Translations under genes and position numbers: made by a program
Source of the DNA: Fonsecaea monophora
Lineage: Eukaryota > Ascomycota > Eurotiomycetes > Chaetothyriales > Herpotrichiellaceae
Reading direction: 5' to 3'
Length of the DNA: 64,000 nucleotides
NCBI RefSeq assembly: GCF_001642475.1
Contig: NW_019173978.1
Span: forward strand, 1-64,000
Shown here: positions 10,163 to 20,375 of the stretch, piece after piece
How the letters are laid out: every line of letters starts with the position of its first letter
How positions within the stretch are numbered: the first letter of the stretch is position 1
Notes under the pieces: generated by a model
Databases searched by the model: none
Seen by the model: the letters and a program-made list of their open reading frames with translations, nothing else
What the model was told of the DNA's origin: nothing

Positions 10163-10906
10163 CTATATCTTCATCCTGCCGGGTATCTCGCCGCCCGCCT
10201 TCTGAGACCCGTTGAGAAAGCCATAAACCCGCTTCAGAATCACCGTGTTGCCGGCCATGACGACGGCGCTCATGCCAAAGAGGCCGACGCGTTGGGTCTG
10301 GTCCAACAGGCCGAAGAGCGGGTAAGGGTAGAAGCCGTTGTAGGAGTAGCACAGCTCGATCCAGAACCAGTACAGAAAGGCGATGACGGTACTGAGGAGG
10401 ATGGCGGGCAGGGCGGTGATGGTCCAGGGCGGGCTGAAGAGCAGGAGGTCGACGAGCAGCAGCGCCGACGGCGTGAGGTGGAAGCCGACGTCCGGGGCGA
10501 GCGGCAGCTCCAGCTCTTTGGGCACCACCAGCGTCGGGTCAATCGCCCTCAACCCCCAGTACAGGGTGCTGACCAAGACCTCCATCGGGGCCGAACACAT
10601 GCTCAAGACGTTCTTCGCGGCGAACAATTTCGGGGACAGGGTCAGGTCCGCCAGCAGGCCCAGAATGAACGTCCCCGTGGCGAGCGTCAGGCCGATGATG
10701 GTGAGGTATTGAAAGTGCCAGCCGTACGCGCTGTTGATGTGGTTGGGGTGCGTGCTCAGCCAGTTGAAGCTGTAGGCGAAACTGGCCAGCCCGATCGAGT
10801 GAAGCAACGCCGAGGCCCCCCGCGAGGGCGACTGGAGCTTTTGGAGAGGGTGGCGCCGGATGAGGCTGTCCATTGCAGGTGTCTGAGACGGCGAGCCCGA
10901 GGCCAT
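10163..10906 (-). CDS. FAR-17a/AIG1-like multi-pass membrane protein
   Basis: This single exon encodes 247 residues with about six hydrophobic segments. The FAR-17a/AIG1 family includes human AIG1 and ADTRP, membrane threonine hydrolases that split fatty-acid esters of hydroxy fatty acids, with a catalytic Thr and His inside the bilayer. Here Thr69 in WHFQYLTIIGL and His143 in DVGFHLTPSALLLVD sit in the two conserved contexts, so the active-site pair appears intact. A hydrolase acting on lipid esters in an internal membrane is therefore plausible; the fungal substrate is unknown. The coding region is clearly GC-richer than its flanks, which produces long open shadow frames on the other strand. 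The start is the most upstream ATG that still precedes the first membrane helix. Confidence 0.87.
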   Translation of the reverse strand: MASGSPSQTPAMDSLIRRHPLQKLQSPSRGASALLHSIGLASFAYSFNWLSTHPNHINSAYGWHFQYLTIIGLTLATGTFILGLLADLTLSPKLFAAKNVLSMCSAPMEVLVSTLYWGLRAIDPTLVVPKELELPLAPDVGFHLTPSALLLVDLLLFSPPWTITALPAILLSTVIAFLYWFWIELCYSYNGFYPYPLFGLLDQTQRVGLFGMSAVVMAGNTVILKRVYGFLNGSQKAGGEIPGRMKI

Positions 10907-11639
10907 GCCTTATTTCGAAAAGGGTATTTTTGTAGCGAGCTCGGACTGCCCGGGAGACGGAATGGACGAGTAACCAATTCGTACACGATCTGGGCCGTCA
11001 AATCAAAATCGAGCAGACAAGGACAGACAACCAGACAGACAGATTTCAAAGAGAACGACGGCCCACTGACGATATTATTTCCTGGACCTGTGCGTAAAAG
11101 GCGTCCGCTCAATCTATAACACAAGAAAACTGGCAGAGATGGGATATAAACCAAGAAAAAAAAATTGACAGAGAACAGTAAAAGTGAATCTTGTAGAAGA
11201 GCAACGAAGTGAGATGGAAGCTGACGTAAATTACATTCTCGCATTGGTGGGTGTCTGACTTCCGAAATGTCGTGGGGGCTAAATCAGCCTTGCAGCCTGC
11301 AGCCTCGTAGCCTTGTAGCCCCGCAGCCTTGTCACACCCGGACTTGTATTTACGTGGGCAAGGCTGAAGCCACTTCCACTTGTACTCAAAACCCCGTGCG
11401 AAAGTCTAGCATGTAGAAGAATTGAAGTGTGGCATCGGACTTGCCATCCCAAATTGGTATGTACCAGAAATCAACGAAATGTAACGACAGGCTGGGTATT
11501 TAGACGACGCCCGCAACTCCAACGCTCGAGAAAATGTGCTCCGTGAACGTAATGTGGTGAAGATGAAGCGAGTCGGCATCTCAGTCCTCCTCTCCGTTAA
11601 GGTCTATCTCGCCGACCCTCTTTAAGATTCGGATTGGGG
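10907..11639. other. intergenic with GCAGCCT repeats
   Basis: No gene seen. A degenerate run of AGCCT/GTAGCCT units lies at 11286-11330 (CAGCCTTGCAGCCTGCAGCC and variants). Confidence 0.5.
11286..11330. repeat. imperfect GCAGCCT minisatellite
   Basis: About six imperfect 7-10 nt units ending in AGCC or AGCCT occur in tandem in non-coding DNA. Confidence 0.6.
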
Positions 11640-14433
11640 TCAGCCGAAGAACTCTCCGGTTACCAAGCATTCCCAACTGTATCCAGTTCTCCAAACTTCT
11701 TCCATAATCCGCCGAGCCCGGCTGACTTGACACATCCCAAGTCCCTCGGCTCCTTTGATCCGACTCAACACTTCTGCGCGATCCAAGGCATCTTCTGCTT
11801 CGACCCCAGCAGTGAATATGGGAAAGAGCAAACATGCTTCAGCACTTCCACCAGCTCGGATCTGCTGCAGGATCTTGACAATTTCATGGACCGCCGTCTG
11901 CACCTCCTGGTCGTCACGCGGCAGATTATGGATTCGTCGCAAGAGGTGGACCAGCCCAGCCCAGTGAAAGGCCGAGTTTGTCGCCAGGGATTCTTCGACA
12001 TCCTTTTCCGACATTTCGGCGTAAGCTGAATTGCGACGCGTGCCGTGCGTTCCGCAGAGAGATGCTTTGGTCATCTGAGGGCTGTGATGTGCGCACTGGA
12101 TTTGTTCGTGGTTGCGAGCCTTTTCAAGATCCTGGCGCAGTTTCTCCGCCCTCTTGAGTATGTCCATGGAAGGCTTCCAGTCCTCGTTGATTTGCCCTGT
12201 ATCGGGGTCGATTCTGCCTGCTGTTTCACATTCTCTCGCTAAAACAGCCACCTGAGCCAAGATTTGCACACATCGCGTGGTGAATCCGAGAAGACAGTCT
12301 ATCGTATAGTCGTCTTCGTCGTCGCCGTCGTCATCAGTCAAGGATAACTCTTTGGCCGATGTGCTGTCCTCATGCGAGCTGGACCAATAGTTGCCTGCAA
12401 AAAGAGGCTCCTCGTTACGCCTCCCAGATAGTGAACCCATCACGTCGAGATACGCTAGCCACCTCGTCAAAAAGTACATGACAGGATCTTTGCGCGAAAT
12501 GGAGTGTGGTCCTGTGCGAGCGCGAATAATACTCCGAGCAATGCTGAGATGATTCTGCCAGGGTATGGAAACACCAAAACTGGAAGGAGAGATGATTTCC
12601 AACGAGGCAAGCATGATGGCCGTCGCCAAATTTGCGTTCGATACCTCGGTATTTGACACATTGTCTAAAGTCTGCCGTAGGGAAGGGAAGACGTCCCGGA
12701 CCCAGTGCGCTATGCGGTTCGCAGGCTCGGGATGATTCAAAAGCCTGGCCCGGTGGCACGCCGAGTACGCCAGTAGCAGATTCAGCAGGTTCGGGTTATC
12801 AACGGCCACTATTTTAAGTCAGAGGATGGATTCAAATCACAACGGATTCAGGAGGAATCTCGGATACGTACTCTTTGGCAGGATGGTCTTGAACGGGTTC
12901 TCTGGACAATCGTGCGGAACAAGGATCCTGGCTGTGTGATTGAGGAAGTGATGGAAGTACAATAGGTTCATCGGATTCTCTGACAGAGTGCGTGGTAATG
13001 GCTCCAGCTTTCGAGGGATCTTGATGGGCACAGGCGAGGCATAATATCCCCCGCTTGCAAACACGGTCTCTCGGCTGACCAGCCCAAACCCAAACTCGGG
13101 TACACCCAGATCTGTGTCATTCAACCAAGACTCGAAGTCGCTGTGTTCTGATGGTGACATGCCTGATATAGCCATTGTATCGTTGTTCCGCGGAATGTCG
13201 AGGTCCACATTACCACGGTCTTGCCCATAGGTCTCCGTTTCCGAGTATGATATCATCCGCTGGTGTAAAGAGCCCCGTCGAGGAATCGGTTCGTCCGCAA
13301 TCCCATTGTGATCGTCTTGTCTGGAATCTCTGCGATCATCTGGCTCTGGATCTTCAGAGAGGAGCGAACTCACGGAGATTCGTCTGTCCTCGTTGTCCTG
13401 GGTCTGAGAAGTGGACGAAGGTGCTGGTGTCAAGGGATTGCTAATATATGAGGGAAAGAAAGTGGGCGTGTGCGGGTTGAATTGAACGCGCGGACCGACC
13501 TCTTCTGTGTCATTCGGACCATATGATCCTGCTCGTTGATAGCTGGGGCCATTCCTCCCGAAACTATCTGTTCTCGGACTCAACTTCATCCTCTTGTTGG
13601 GATTGTAGGGCGAATTGATGGATTCTTGATAGGCCATAGGATTAGATGTGTGCATAGGTGGGGGCATTTGCATGGAATAACCATTGAAGTTGTTCATGCC
13701 ATTGCCGAGGTTCGGGCTGCCAAACCCAGATTCTGAAGGTGAGGGATACGGTGGCAGAGACATCGCATGTCGTACTGAGGGCGGGATTAGAGCAGGGTCG
13801 GGAACAGAGGAGGCATTCACATTGGCGCTGTCCCCCCACTGGGGAGTTCTCAGCATCGGCGGAGGTGGCAGGATGGCAGGGTTGAATTCACCCGTCGCTG
13901 GGACAGAAAGATTATTTGAGAAGCGATTGATCGAAGGCAACCCGGACTCTGCGGTAGCTTGGTCGACTGAATAATCAGGAGCCTGGATGGTGACTGGAGG
14001 GGCTAGGATCTGGTCGTTGATGCTGGGACTCTGGTCGAGGCCGCCGTTGGTGTATCCGTTCGAGGGCGGCTGGGGAGTATTGAACGACATAATCTGCGCA
14101 CCAGGCTTTGCATTTCCTTCCTCTTTCTTCTTGTTCCGGCCATCCCAGTTTAATCGAATACTGTAATCGCAGGTTTCGCCTTGTCGCTGACAGTTGGCGC
14201 AGGTCGGCTTCTCCTCTCCGCTGAAACGACGCACTGTCAGCATTCATCGACCATTTCACATGCGGGACGGAAAGGACGGACCATTTGACCTTCCTCGACT
14301 TGCAAGGCCTGCGGAAGGGAAATATAAGTTATGGAGCTCGCCAGGTTGAGGGAGTATGGACCAACCAGCAGCCATTCCTGGAGCGCTTTTTAACCTCTTT
14401 CCCGTCCTGCTCGGGTTTCTTTGGGCGCGGCAT
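11640..14433 (-). CDS. Zn2Cys6 transcription factor with fungal-specific C-terminal domain
   Basis: Four exons (14433-14366, 14308-14282, 14220-12872, 12808-11640) give 870 residues in one frame; the introns are 57, 61 and 63 nt. The DNA-binding domain is a perfect zinc binuclear cluster, Cys22-x2-Cys25-x6-Cys32-x6-Cys39-x2-Cys42-x6-Cys49, preceded by a Lys/Arg-rich arm. It is assembled from three exons, the middle one only 27 nt. A long disordered Pro/Ser/Asn-rich linker follows (about 70-400). The C-terminal half shows the helical fungal_trans_2 (DUF3468) pattern, including FPIFTAGVEAEDALDR and a final IMEEVWRTG. Such factors sit in the nucleus and bind CGG half-sites; the target genes cannot be told from sequence. 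No enzyme cluster adjoins it, so it does not look like a cluster-specific regulator. The ATG is the only one upstream of the first cysteine pair. Confidence 0.9.
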
Positions 14434-15680
14434 GGCGTTGGCAGAGACTTGTCACCGGCGATGATCGTAGGACAGCGACATCAGCATCTGTGCGGAGGGG
14501 GTATGAGACTCGGCGCGGAACGAAGTGATCATCTCACAGTCATCTCCGAAGCAGAAACAGGTTGATATTGTGGAAAGGATCGAGAGGATTAGTTAAACTC
14601 GAGGACCACGGACGCGGGACAGATTTAAGACTGGCGAGATGTTGGCACTGGTCTCAGGTGCGAAAGCGGCATGGGCGGGGAGAATACGGACAGAGGGTGT
14701 GCCATGGCCATACAGCTTCTAGATCAAGCGTACTCTGGATAAGAAAGGGGATGGAATTAACACTGATAGGTTTATTGGTTTCTGGAAGGTTAACCAAAAG
14801 AGGATGCATAATTGAGCCTTCCTTAGGCGGCCCAGGTGAGGGCATTGGGCGAGTCAAGGCACGGATAGGCCAGACAAGGACGCGAACCACGGCTTTTTTG
14901 GCCTGGGGTGGATAGCGCAATGGCACAAAAAGTGGACGAGGTGAGCCGGGCGTGAGCTTCCGAAGAAGTTGGAGGGGGCTAAACCACTTGCGCCATAAGG
15001 ACAGCATCCAGAAGGGACCCTCGAAGACTTCGACGAGGGGTCCATTACCCGAGCTGAACTGAGGACTCGAGTACCTCGTATGGGCGGTGTGTACGAGGTA
15101 CTCGGCACAAGTACACTGAAACCCGGGCAGGCAGTGGGTGGCACACCGGCATGCCCTGGGCACACTCCCGATGCGAGCCCGGGCACGAGTCTTGCTTGGA
15201 CTGGACGTGCACCGATGAGCAGACAAGACGATGCCATCACTTTAGTAACTCAGCTAGAGGCACCAGAGGCATCAAGAGAGGAGCGCCCGTACGTAGCGCC
15301 CGGGCCTGCAAAGTTTAGGGCACTTTAGCGAAGGACTTTTGGGGGGTTGTGGCCCATTCTGCACGTGTTCTTCTGAAGGATTTTGACAACCACTACCACC
15401 ATCAGCAAAGCTGTGTTCCCGTCTCAGATCAGCTACAACATTAGGGAATCATCGCGAAAGGTGGCTGCATACTTTTTGTAACTTCATCCTCCATTGCTCT
15501 AGTGTAACTGGCTGGCACTTGTCATTGGTCGCATCTGGCATACGGGCCGTGGCTTCAGTCTCTTAGCAGGATTTGATCTGATAAACCTCACCTGAGACAC
15601 TTTGGCCATCGTCTGTTGGGTCCAAAGAACATCTGTTCAACTGCTCTGCCCTCAGCAAACCAGCTGGTTCCCGACTCAGA
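14434..15680. other. divergent promoter region with a perfect inverted repeat
   Basis: About 1.25 kb separates the transcription factor and PAM17, which are divergently transcribed. It carries the 13-bp inverted repeat listed separately. Open frames of 80-190 codons on both strands lack signatures. Confidence 0.55.
15068..15104. repeat. 13-bp perfect inverted repeat
   Basis: Left arm CGAGTACCTCGTA at 15068-15080 and its exact reverse complement TACGAGGTACTCG at 15092-15104 are separated by 11 nt. The arm sequence recurs singly at other intergenic places in the window. It could be a protein-binding site or a hairpin; no gene reads through it. Confidence 0.85.
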
Positions 15681-16457
15681 ATGTCTACCAGGCCTGCGAG
15701 GTTGGGTCTACAGCTGATCCAGGCTCGTAATGTCGTCGCCCCGACGAAGAAGGTGTTGCCGACATCACGACGCGATTTGTCTTCGGTAGCTCTGGTTGCG
15801 CAAAGCCATCGTGGAATCTCAGCATCGAAATTCACACCTCTAACTGCAAGTCCGCCGTCCTCAACCACGACCCCTTCCTCATTTTTCACCCCCTCCCTGT
15901 GTCGGACGAGAAACGCATCGACAACCTCGAATGCCTCTGCCCCGACAACCTCTACCCCTCCGTCGTCATCCTCCTCTCCTCCCCCTGCTCTCGATTGGAA
16001 TACCTTCTTCCGCCTTCGAACCATACGACGTCGCTACGCAGTCACTTCCTCGATCATTACGTCCTTCGCTTCTACAGCCGGAGCATTGATAGCATTTTCC
16101 GAGATCCCAGCATTTGCTGACAACATCACCAAAATCATTCCTACCGATCCTGTCATTGGTATTGGGATAGCCACTTTTGGGGCCACTTTCTTTGGCTGGC
16201 TGATCGGCCCAGCCTTTGGAAACACGCTATGGAGACTATTGCATCGAAGTCGGTTGCCAGAGTTCAACAAAAAAGAGCGAGAATTTTTTGAAAGGGTTAA
16301 AAAGCACAGGGTCAACCCCACAGGTGCGAGCACCAACAACCCCGTGCCTGACTTCTATGGCGAGAAAGTGGGAAGTGTGGCTGGGTACCGACGGTGGCTG
16401 AAAGACCAGCGTGCTTTCAACAGGAAACGAGAAGGAAACTATTCCTCGACGAAGTGA
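15681..16457 (+). CDS. PAM17: mitochondrial import motor subunit Pam17
   Basis: This single exon encodes 258 residues. Pam17 is an inner-membrane partner of the TIM23 channel that organises the Pam16-Pam18 J-protein pair of the presequence import motor. The N-terminal 100 residues are a basic, Ser/Thr/Pro-rich presequence and linker. The conserved core begins at LDWNTFFRLRTIRRRYAV (about 103-120), followed by two membrane helices (SSIITSFASTAGALIAF and IGIGIATFGATFFGWLIGPAFG) and a soluble tail with NKKEREFFERVKKHR and DFYGEKVGSVAGYRRWLKDQ. Length and order match fungal Pam17. The start is the first ATG of the frame and provides the presequence. Confidence 0.95.
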   Translation: MSTRPARLGLQLIQARNVVAPTKKVLPTSRRDLSSVALVAQSHRGISASKFTPLTASPPSSTTTPSSFFTPSLCRTRNASTTSNASAPTTSTPPSSSSSPPPALDWNTFFRLRTIRRRYAVTSSIITSFASTAGALIAFSEIPAFADNITKIIPTDPVIGIGIATFGATFFGWLIGPAFGNTLWRLLHRSRLPEFNKKEREFFERVKKHRVNPTGASTNNPVPDFYGEKVGSVAGYRRWLKDQRAFNRKREGNYSSTK

Positions 16458-18383
16458 ACAGAAATGTTGTGGACCTCTCAAGCTACTCGCTCTGGGACAC
16501 TTACAGGAAAGGGTTCAATGTATGGCAATGAGCGATTGCTCTCGAGCTCCTGCGGTTGGGTTCTCTGATGGTGCTGCTACTACAAGTCACGGCTGGGCAG
16601 TAACATAAGGCGATATGGAGGTTTCACACTGTCAGCTGTGCAGATGAATGTTCGAAGAAGCCCACATTCTCGTGTAATAACACTCCGATTACCACCCTCG
16701 TTGTACAACAACTGACACTCCGATATGACAAGATCCAACTATATTCCAAATGACACCCTTCCATCTCAGCTCTGCTTTGTGAAAACAGGCACTGGTGATC
16801 TGAGGGATCCCAGTGACTTGCTACACCTCAATGTGGATCTTCCCGCGACAGAGTTGAGGTTTTGTACCAACCCGCTACTTCTCCCGCGTTTTTGTAGCAG
16901 CGAAGGAGACTATCCAATGTTTAAGGCGTGACGGCGTTCAGGTACATACCTGATGGGCACTAGGGGTAGTAGAATGCACTTGTCTTCCATGTCGAGAATA
17001 ATGTCAAAGACGACCTCTAATTACCTAACGAGGATGCTTTACGGCAAAGTCTGTCTAATGTGAGAATAGTCTAGGCTTCCTCCTCACATCGAGGGAATGA
17101 CCTCCAGATCCACCATTTGACTGAAAATCTTACACAGTGAGAGAGAAAACTACCTCAGAGTCATTCGCAGGTGAAGTCAGTGGACGGCGGATCGAGTCAC
17201 GTGACGCCAAGGCCAAGGCTAGATGACCATGCGAGTTGATGTTCGTCGCTGTTGTTTGCTTGTACCTACTTGTAGATTCCAATAGAACGTCTACTCTCTA
17301 TTAGGCTATGCTTTTTTCCTTCTTCAGGGGCTCGCATGACATCTGGATCGCCATCTTCCACTCTCTAGGGACGCGGTCTGTTTGCCGACGAACCTCGCCA
17401 GCCTCTTTCTGGGCCTCGGGGAAGTCTCGGGCACATGTCATACAAGTCATCCTTGAGCTTGTACTTGCGGCCCTGACCTCACTCCCAAGTCATTGGATGG
17501 AAGATGCCGGAGGGCCACAGGAAGATGCAAGGGGCTCCAACCAACCACGACGCGTAGCATGAACGCCAAAAGGATCATCCCCGGACAAATTGCCGCAACG
17601 ATTAACACATGGATTCGAAAATGCTCTCGATTCTGGAAGAAACTCCAGCAGCTGGAGACTGCAAAGGGAAAACGAGCATGCGTGATTTGATGGCTGTTGC
17701 AGGCGTCATCATCTCCATATCTTCCCTTTTTTTCTTCACTGGTCTCGATGCGCATGAAACTGGGGATCCGGAAGAAAACCGGCCAAAATGCAAGTCGTCC
17801 ACCATAGAACCCTACAAGTACAAGTATATCAAGACTGGTTTCTTCTGGTGCCCTTCCCACACAAGGACATCTCAGATTGCCTCTCATACCATCGACATCC
17901 GGAATTTGGCGGCTATTGTGTGCGAATCACTGTCCTTTTTGACCCCTTCTGAACGAATCAGTTGAAATCCCATCACAGTTGATTACTAGTTGACCCCAAA
18001 TAGGTTGCAGTTAGGCCTTTGTCACTCTTTGGTCCTTGTAGATCATTTGGAACAGCATTGGCTATTACTTGAGTCAGGCGCACAGGTTTCCAAAAAAAAA
18101 AAAGTCAGCCGCTACATGAGTTGAGTACACAAATCAACAAATCCAGACGGGAAGGAAAGCCCAGAGCGACGAATTAATAAACGAAGCATTACATCACACA
18201 CGGCCTGGGAAGACAGAACTATCCAAGGCGCGCTGTTACGAACAAGCAAGCCGCTTCAGAAGAGGTTCTTAAGTGATAAGACATCTCGGTCTCGGAACAT
18301 TCAAAGAATACTCACCACCTTGAGATTGAGTACAGAGGAGGAGATTGTACCTATTTTTCAAGACATCACCAAGAGGACCAGAA
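16458..18383. other. intergenic, no supported gene
   Basis: About 1.9 kb without a convincing gene. The longest frames (17447-17887 minus and 17609-17965 plus) overlap each other and have no domain. A poly-A run occurs near 18094. TTGTACCTACTTGTAG at 17259-17274 resembles the dispersed motif of this window. Confidence 0.5.
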
Positions 18384-19430
18384 ATGTCGCAGATCACAGT
18401 ACTAGGTTTCTCACCCTCGCGGCCAGACGAGCAAGGATTTAACGCCATCCATTGGGCAATATTGCTCACGCCAGCAACCGAAGCTCAGCAGCAGCAGCAA
18501 GGGTATGGTGCACAGCAGCCGTCAACAAAAAGGCCGAAAACCAAATCATTCTTCTCAACTTCCCGGCTCTTGTCGAAGACGAGCAGTAATGCCACCCCGC
18601 CGCTTGAAACGGTTCTCTATGACATGCACAACCACCAACTCCGCCAGCAGGTATATCCTGTCCCTGTCAAGGCAAAATCAGATTCAACCGAACAGTCGAA
18701 CTCGTCATCACCAGAGACAGAGACTGCCGCAGAAAATCTCCAGACAACAGCGACAACCACAGACATCAGTTCGGACATTCATAACCAACCATTTCGACTC
18801 TGCCTCCGGATATTGCTGAGTTCCCATAACCTCCCGGTCACGAAGCTCGCTTCCAAAGTATCCAATCTGCTCTACCGGACACCAACCTACGGACCGGAAG
18901 AGGACTGGCTGCTCGCTGCACTACATATGCTGGTGGGGGCCGGCATCCTTGAGCCATCACAGAACTTCGACCCTGAGGCCATCTTGGCGTTCGCTGGAGA
19001 GGCCGTCAAGGAGAACCTCTCGCAGATCGGACACAGGTATGAACGTCAGCAGGAGGAAGTGTTGGAGCTGGACTACGCCAGTCACGTAAGGAGCATTGAA
19101 CAGGTCAAAGCCATGTTTGAGCACCACCACCAACAGCAAGCCACGCCGCCTTACACGCCGTCGCCAACCCCGTCTCCGACATCCTCTTCTCCCGTGATAG
19201 GAGCTGCCGTGGTCTCACCAGCCATCGGAAACGTAGAGCGAAAGGGTTCCAGCGCGACATCCCATTTCCACCACGACCACTCGTGCAAACCCAAAACGCA
19301 CAAGTTTCTGGGTCTCCGCATCTCGCCGTCGCCGTCGTCATACGCACCGCGCCACAGGTGGGCGTCAGGGGAAGGGATGAAGCGCGCGTATTACGAGAGG
19401 CAAGATGACCCGTATGGTGGGCTAATGTGA
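18384..19430 (+). CDS. conserved fungal protein of unknown function
   Basis: This single exon encodes 348 residues from the ATG at 18384, in good context (GAAATGTCG); an in-frame ATG at 18345 would add 13 residues and seems less likely. The start ITVLGFSPSRPDEQGFNAIHWAILLTP looks like a folded N-terminal strand-rich unit. A Gln-rich run and a Lys/Ser-rich linker follow. The middle part (FRLCLRILLSSHNLPVTKLA through TYGPEEDWLLAALHMLVGAG) is helical and appears conserved. A low-complexity Pro/Ser stretch and His-rich patch come next, and the tail is RHRWASGEGMKRAYYERQDD. No catalytic motif, signal peptide or membrane helix is visible. I recognise the style of an uncharacterised filamentous-fungal family but cannot name it. 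Confidence 0.75.
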   Translation: MSQITVLGFSPSRPDEQGFNAIHWAILLTPATEAQQQQQGYGAQQPSTKRPKTKSFFSTSRLLSKTSSNATPPLETVLYDMHNHQLRQQVYPVPVKAKSDSTEQSNSSSPETETAAENLQTTATTTDISSDIHNQPFRLCLRILLSSHNLPVTKLASKVSNLLYRTPTYGPEEDWLLAALHMLVGAGILEPSQNFDPEAILAFAGEAVKENLSQIGHRYERQQEEVLELDYASHVRSIEQVKAMFEHHHQQQATPPYTPSPTPSPTSSSPVIGAAVVSPAIGNVERKGSSATSHFHHDHSCKPKTHKFLGLRISPSPSSYAPRHRWASGEGMKRAYYERQDDPYGGLM

Positions 19431-20375
19431 AGAATGAAGAAGCATTGATCTTTTTCTTTTTCTTCGTATCTTCTCTAATTATGTGTTTTTAGGGGGCAAT
19501 TAAGGGGTATTATAAGGACAACAACAAAAAACGTGGCACCGGACCGGTCTGAGGCGTTGGTATTGGTAACACTGGGAGGATTCACATCTGTAACGGAAGC
19601 CTTGCGCGTGGCGAAGAGAAAATATCGTCGCCCTACCCGTGGTGCGCATACATTAGGTACATCATGTGCACATAAACGGAGTCAATCCCAAATATCCACA
19701 ATCATTCATATTCATATTCATGCTCATGTTCATGTCCATGTCCACCTCCATGTTTCTACCCGCCACGCCCGCCTATACATCCACTTCCCAACGTCCACAT
19801 CCGTGTCACCTTCTTCTAATATATGCAACTCGTAAAAGGGTGTTACCACCACCCTACCTGTACGTCAGCCCAATCGTCAACGGCGAGAAAACAAAACAAG
19901 GATCAAAGGTAAGAAAGACCCCCCGGGCCGAGGTCTTGGGTTCTATATGGACAAGTAACCTCTACCAAAGGGACGTCTGAATTCACCTCGGTATCTTACA
20001 TCATGTTTACGAGGCGGAAAGACACACGCAAGGCAAAGAGTCCAAAAACTGTAAGATGGAAATATAGATTTTCGTTTTGTAAATGTAACATAGAAAAGAA
20101 AAGTTCGACTTGACAAAGTCCTGGTTGTGGTGGTCCTGCACTGGTACCTGTACCTGGTTTTCTCCATTCCTGATCCCCTTCTGCCCCTTAAAAGCTGGTT
20201 AAGCTGTAGTAAATGCAAGTAGCGCTCATAATATTTCATCCCACATACACAACTGGTCCTTCCTACTCCGAGGGGGTCGGCCCCACTGTATTAGTCCTTT
20301 ACAATATCATCCGATTAACGCAATCCTCTTTGTCCCTGAACACCTGTGATCTGGGTTTTATGTTCAGTTCCATGT
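19431..20375. other. convergent 3' flanks with a TTCATG-type microsatellite
   Basis: Two convergent genes end on either side. A degenerate TTCATA/TTCATG/TCCATG repeat lies at about 19701-19752. No gene seen. Confidence 0.55.
19701..19752. repeat. degenerate (TTCATG)n repeat
   Basis: About eight hexamer-like units (TTCATA, TTCATG, TCCATG) run in tandem in the 3' flank. Confidence 0.7.

Noticed and set aside
10292..11119. 275-codon plus-strand frame
   Set aside because: Antisense to the FAR-17a/AIG1 gene, made of Glu/Gln/Arg-rich shadow text without a domain.
17447..17965. Overlapping 146-codon minus and 118-codon plus frames
   Set aside because: They oppose each other, carry no domain and have no promoter or intron support.
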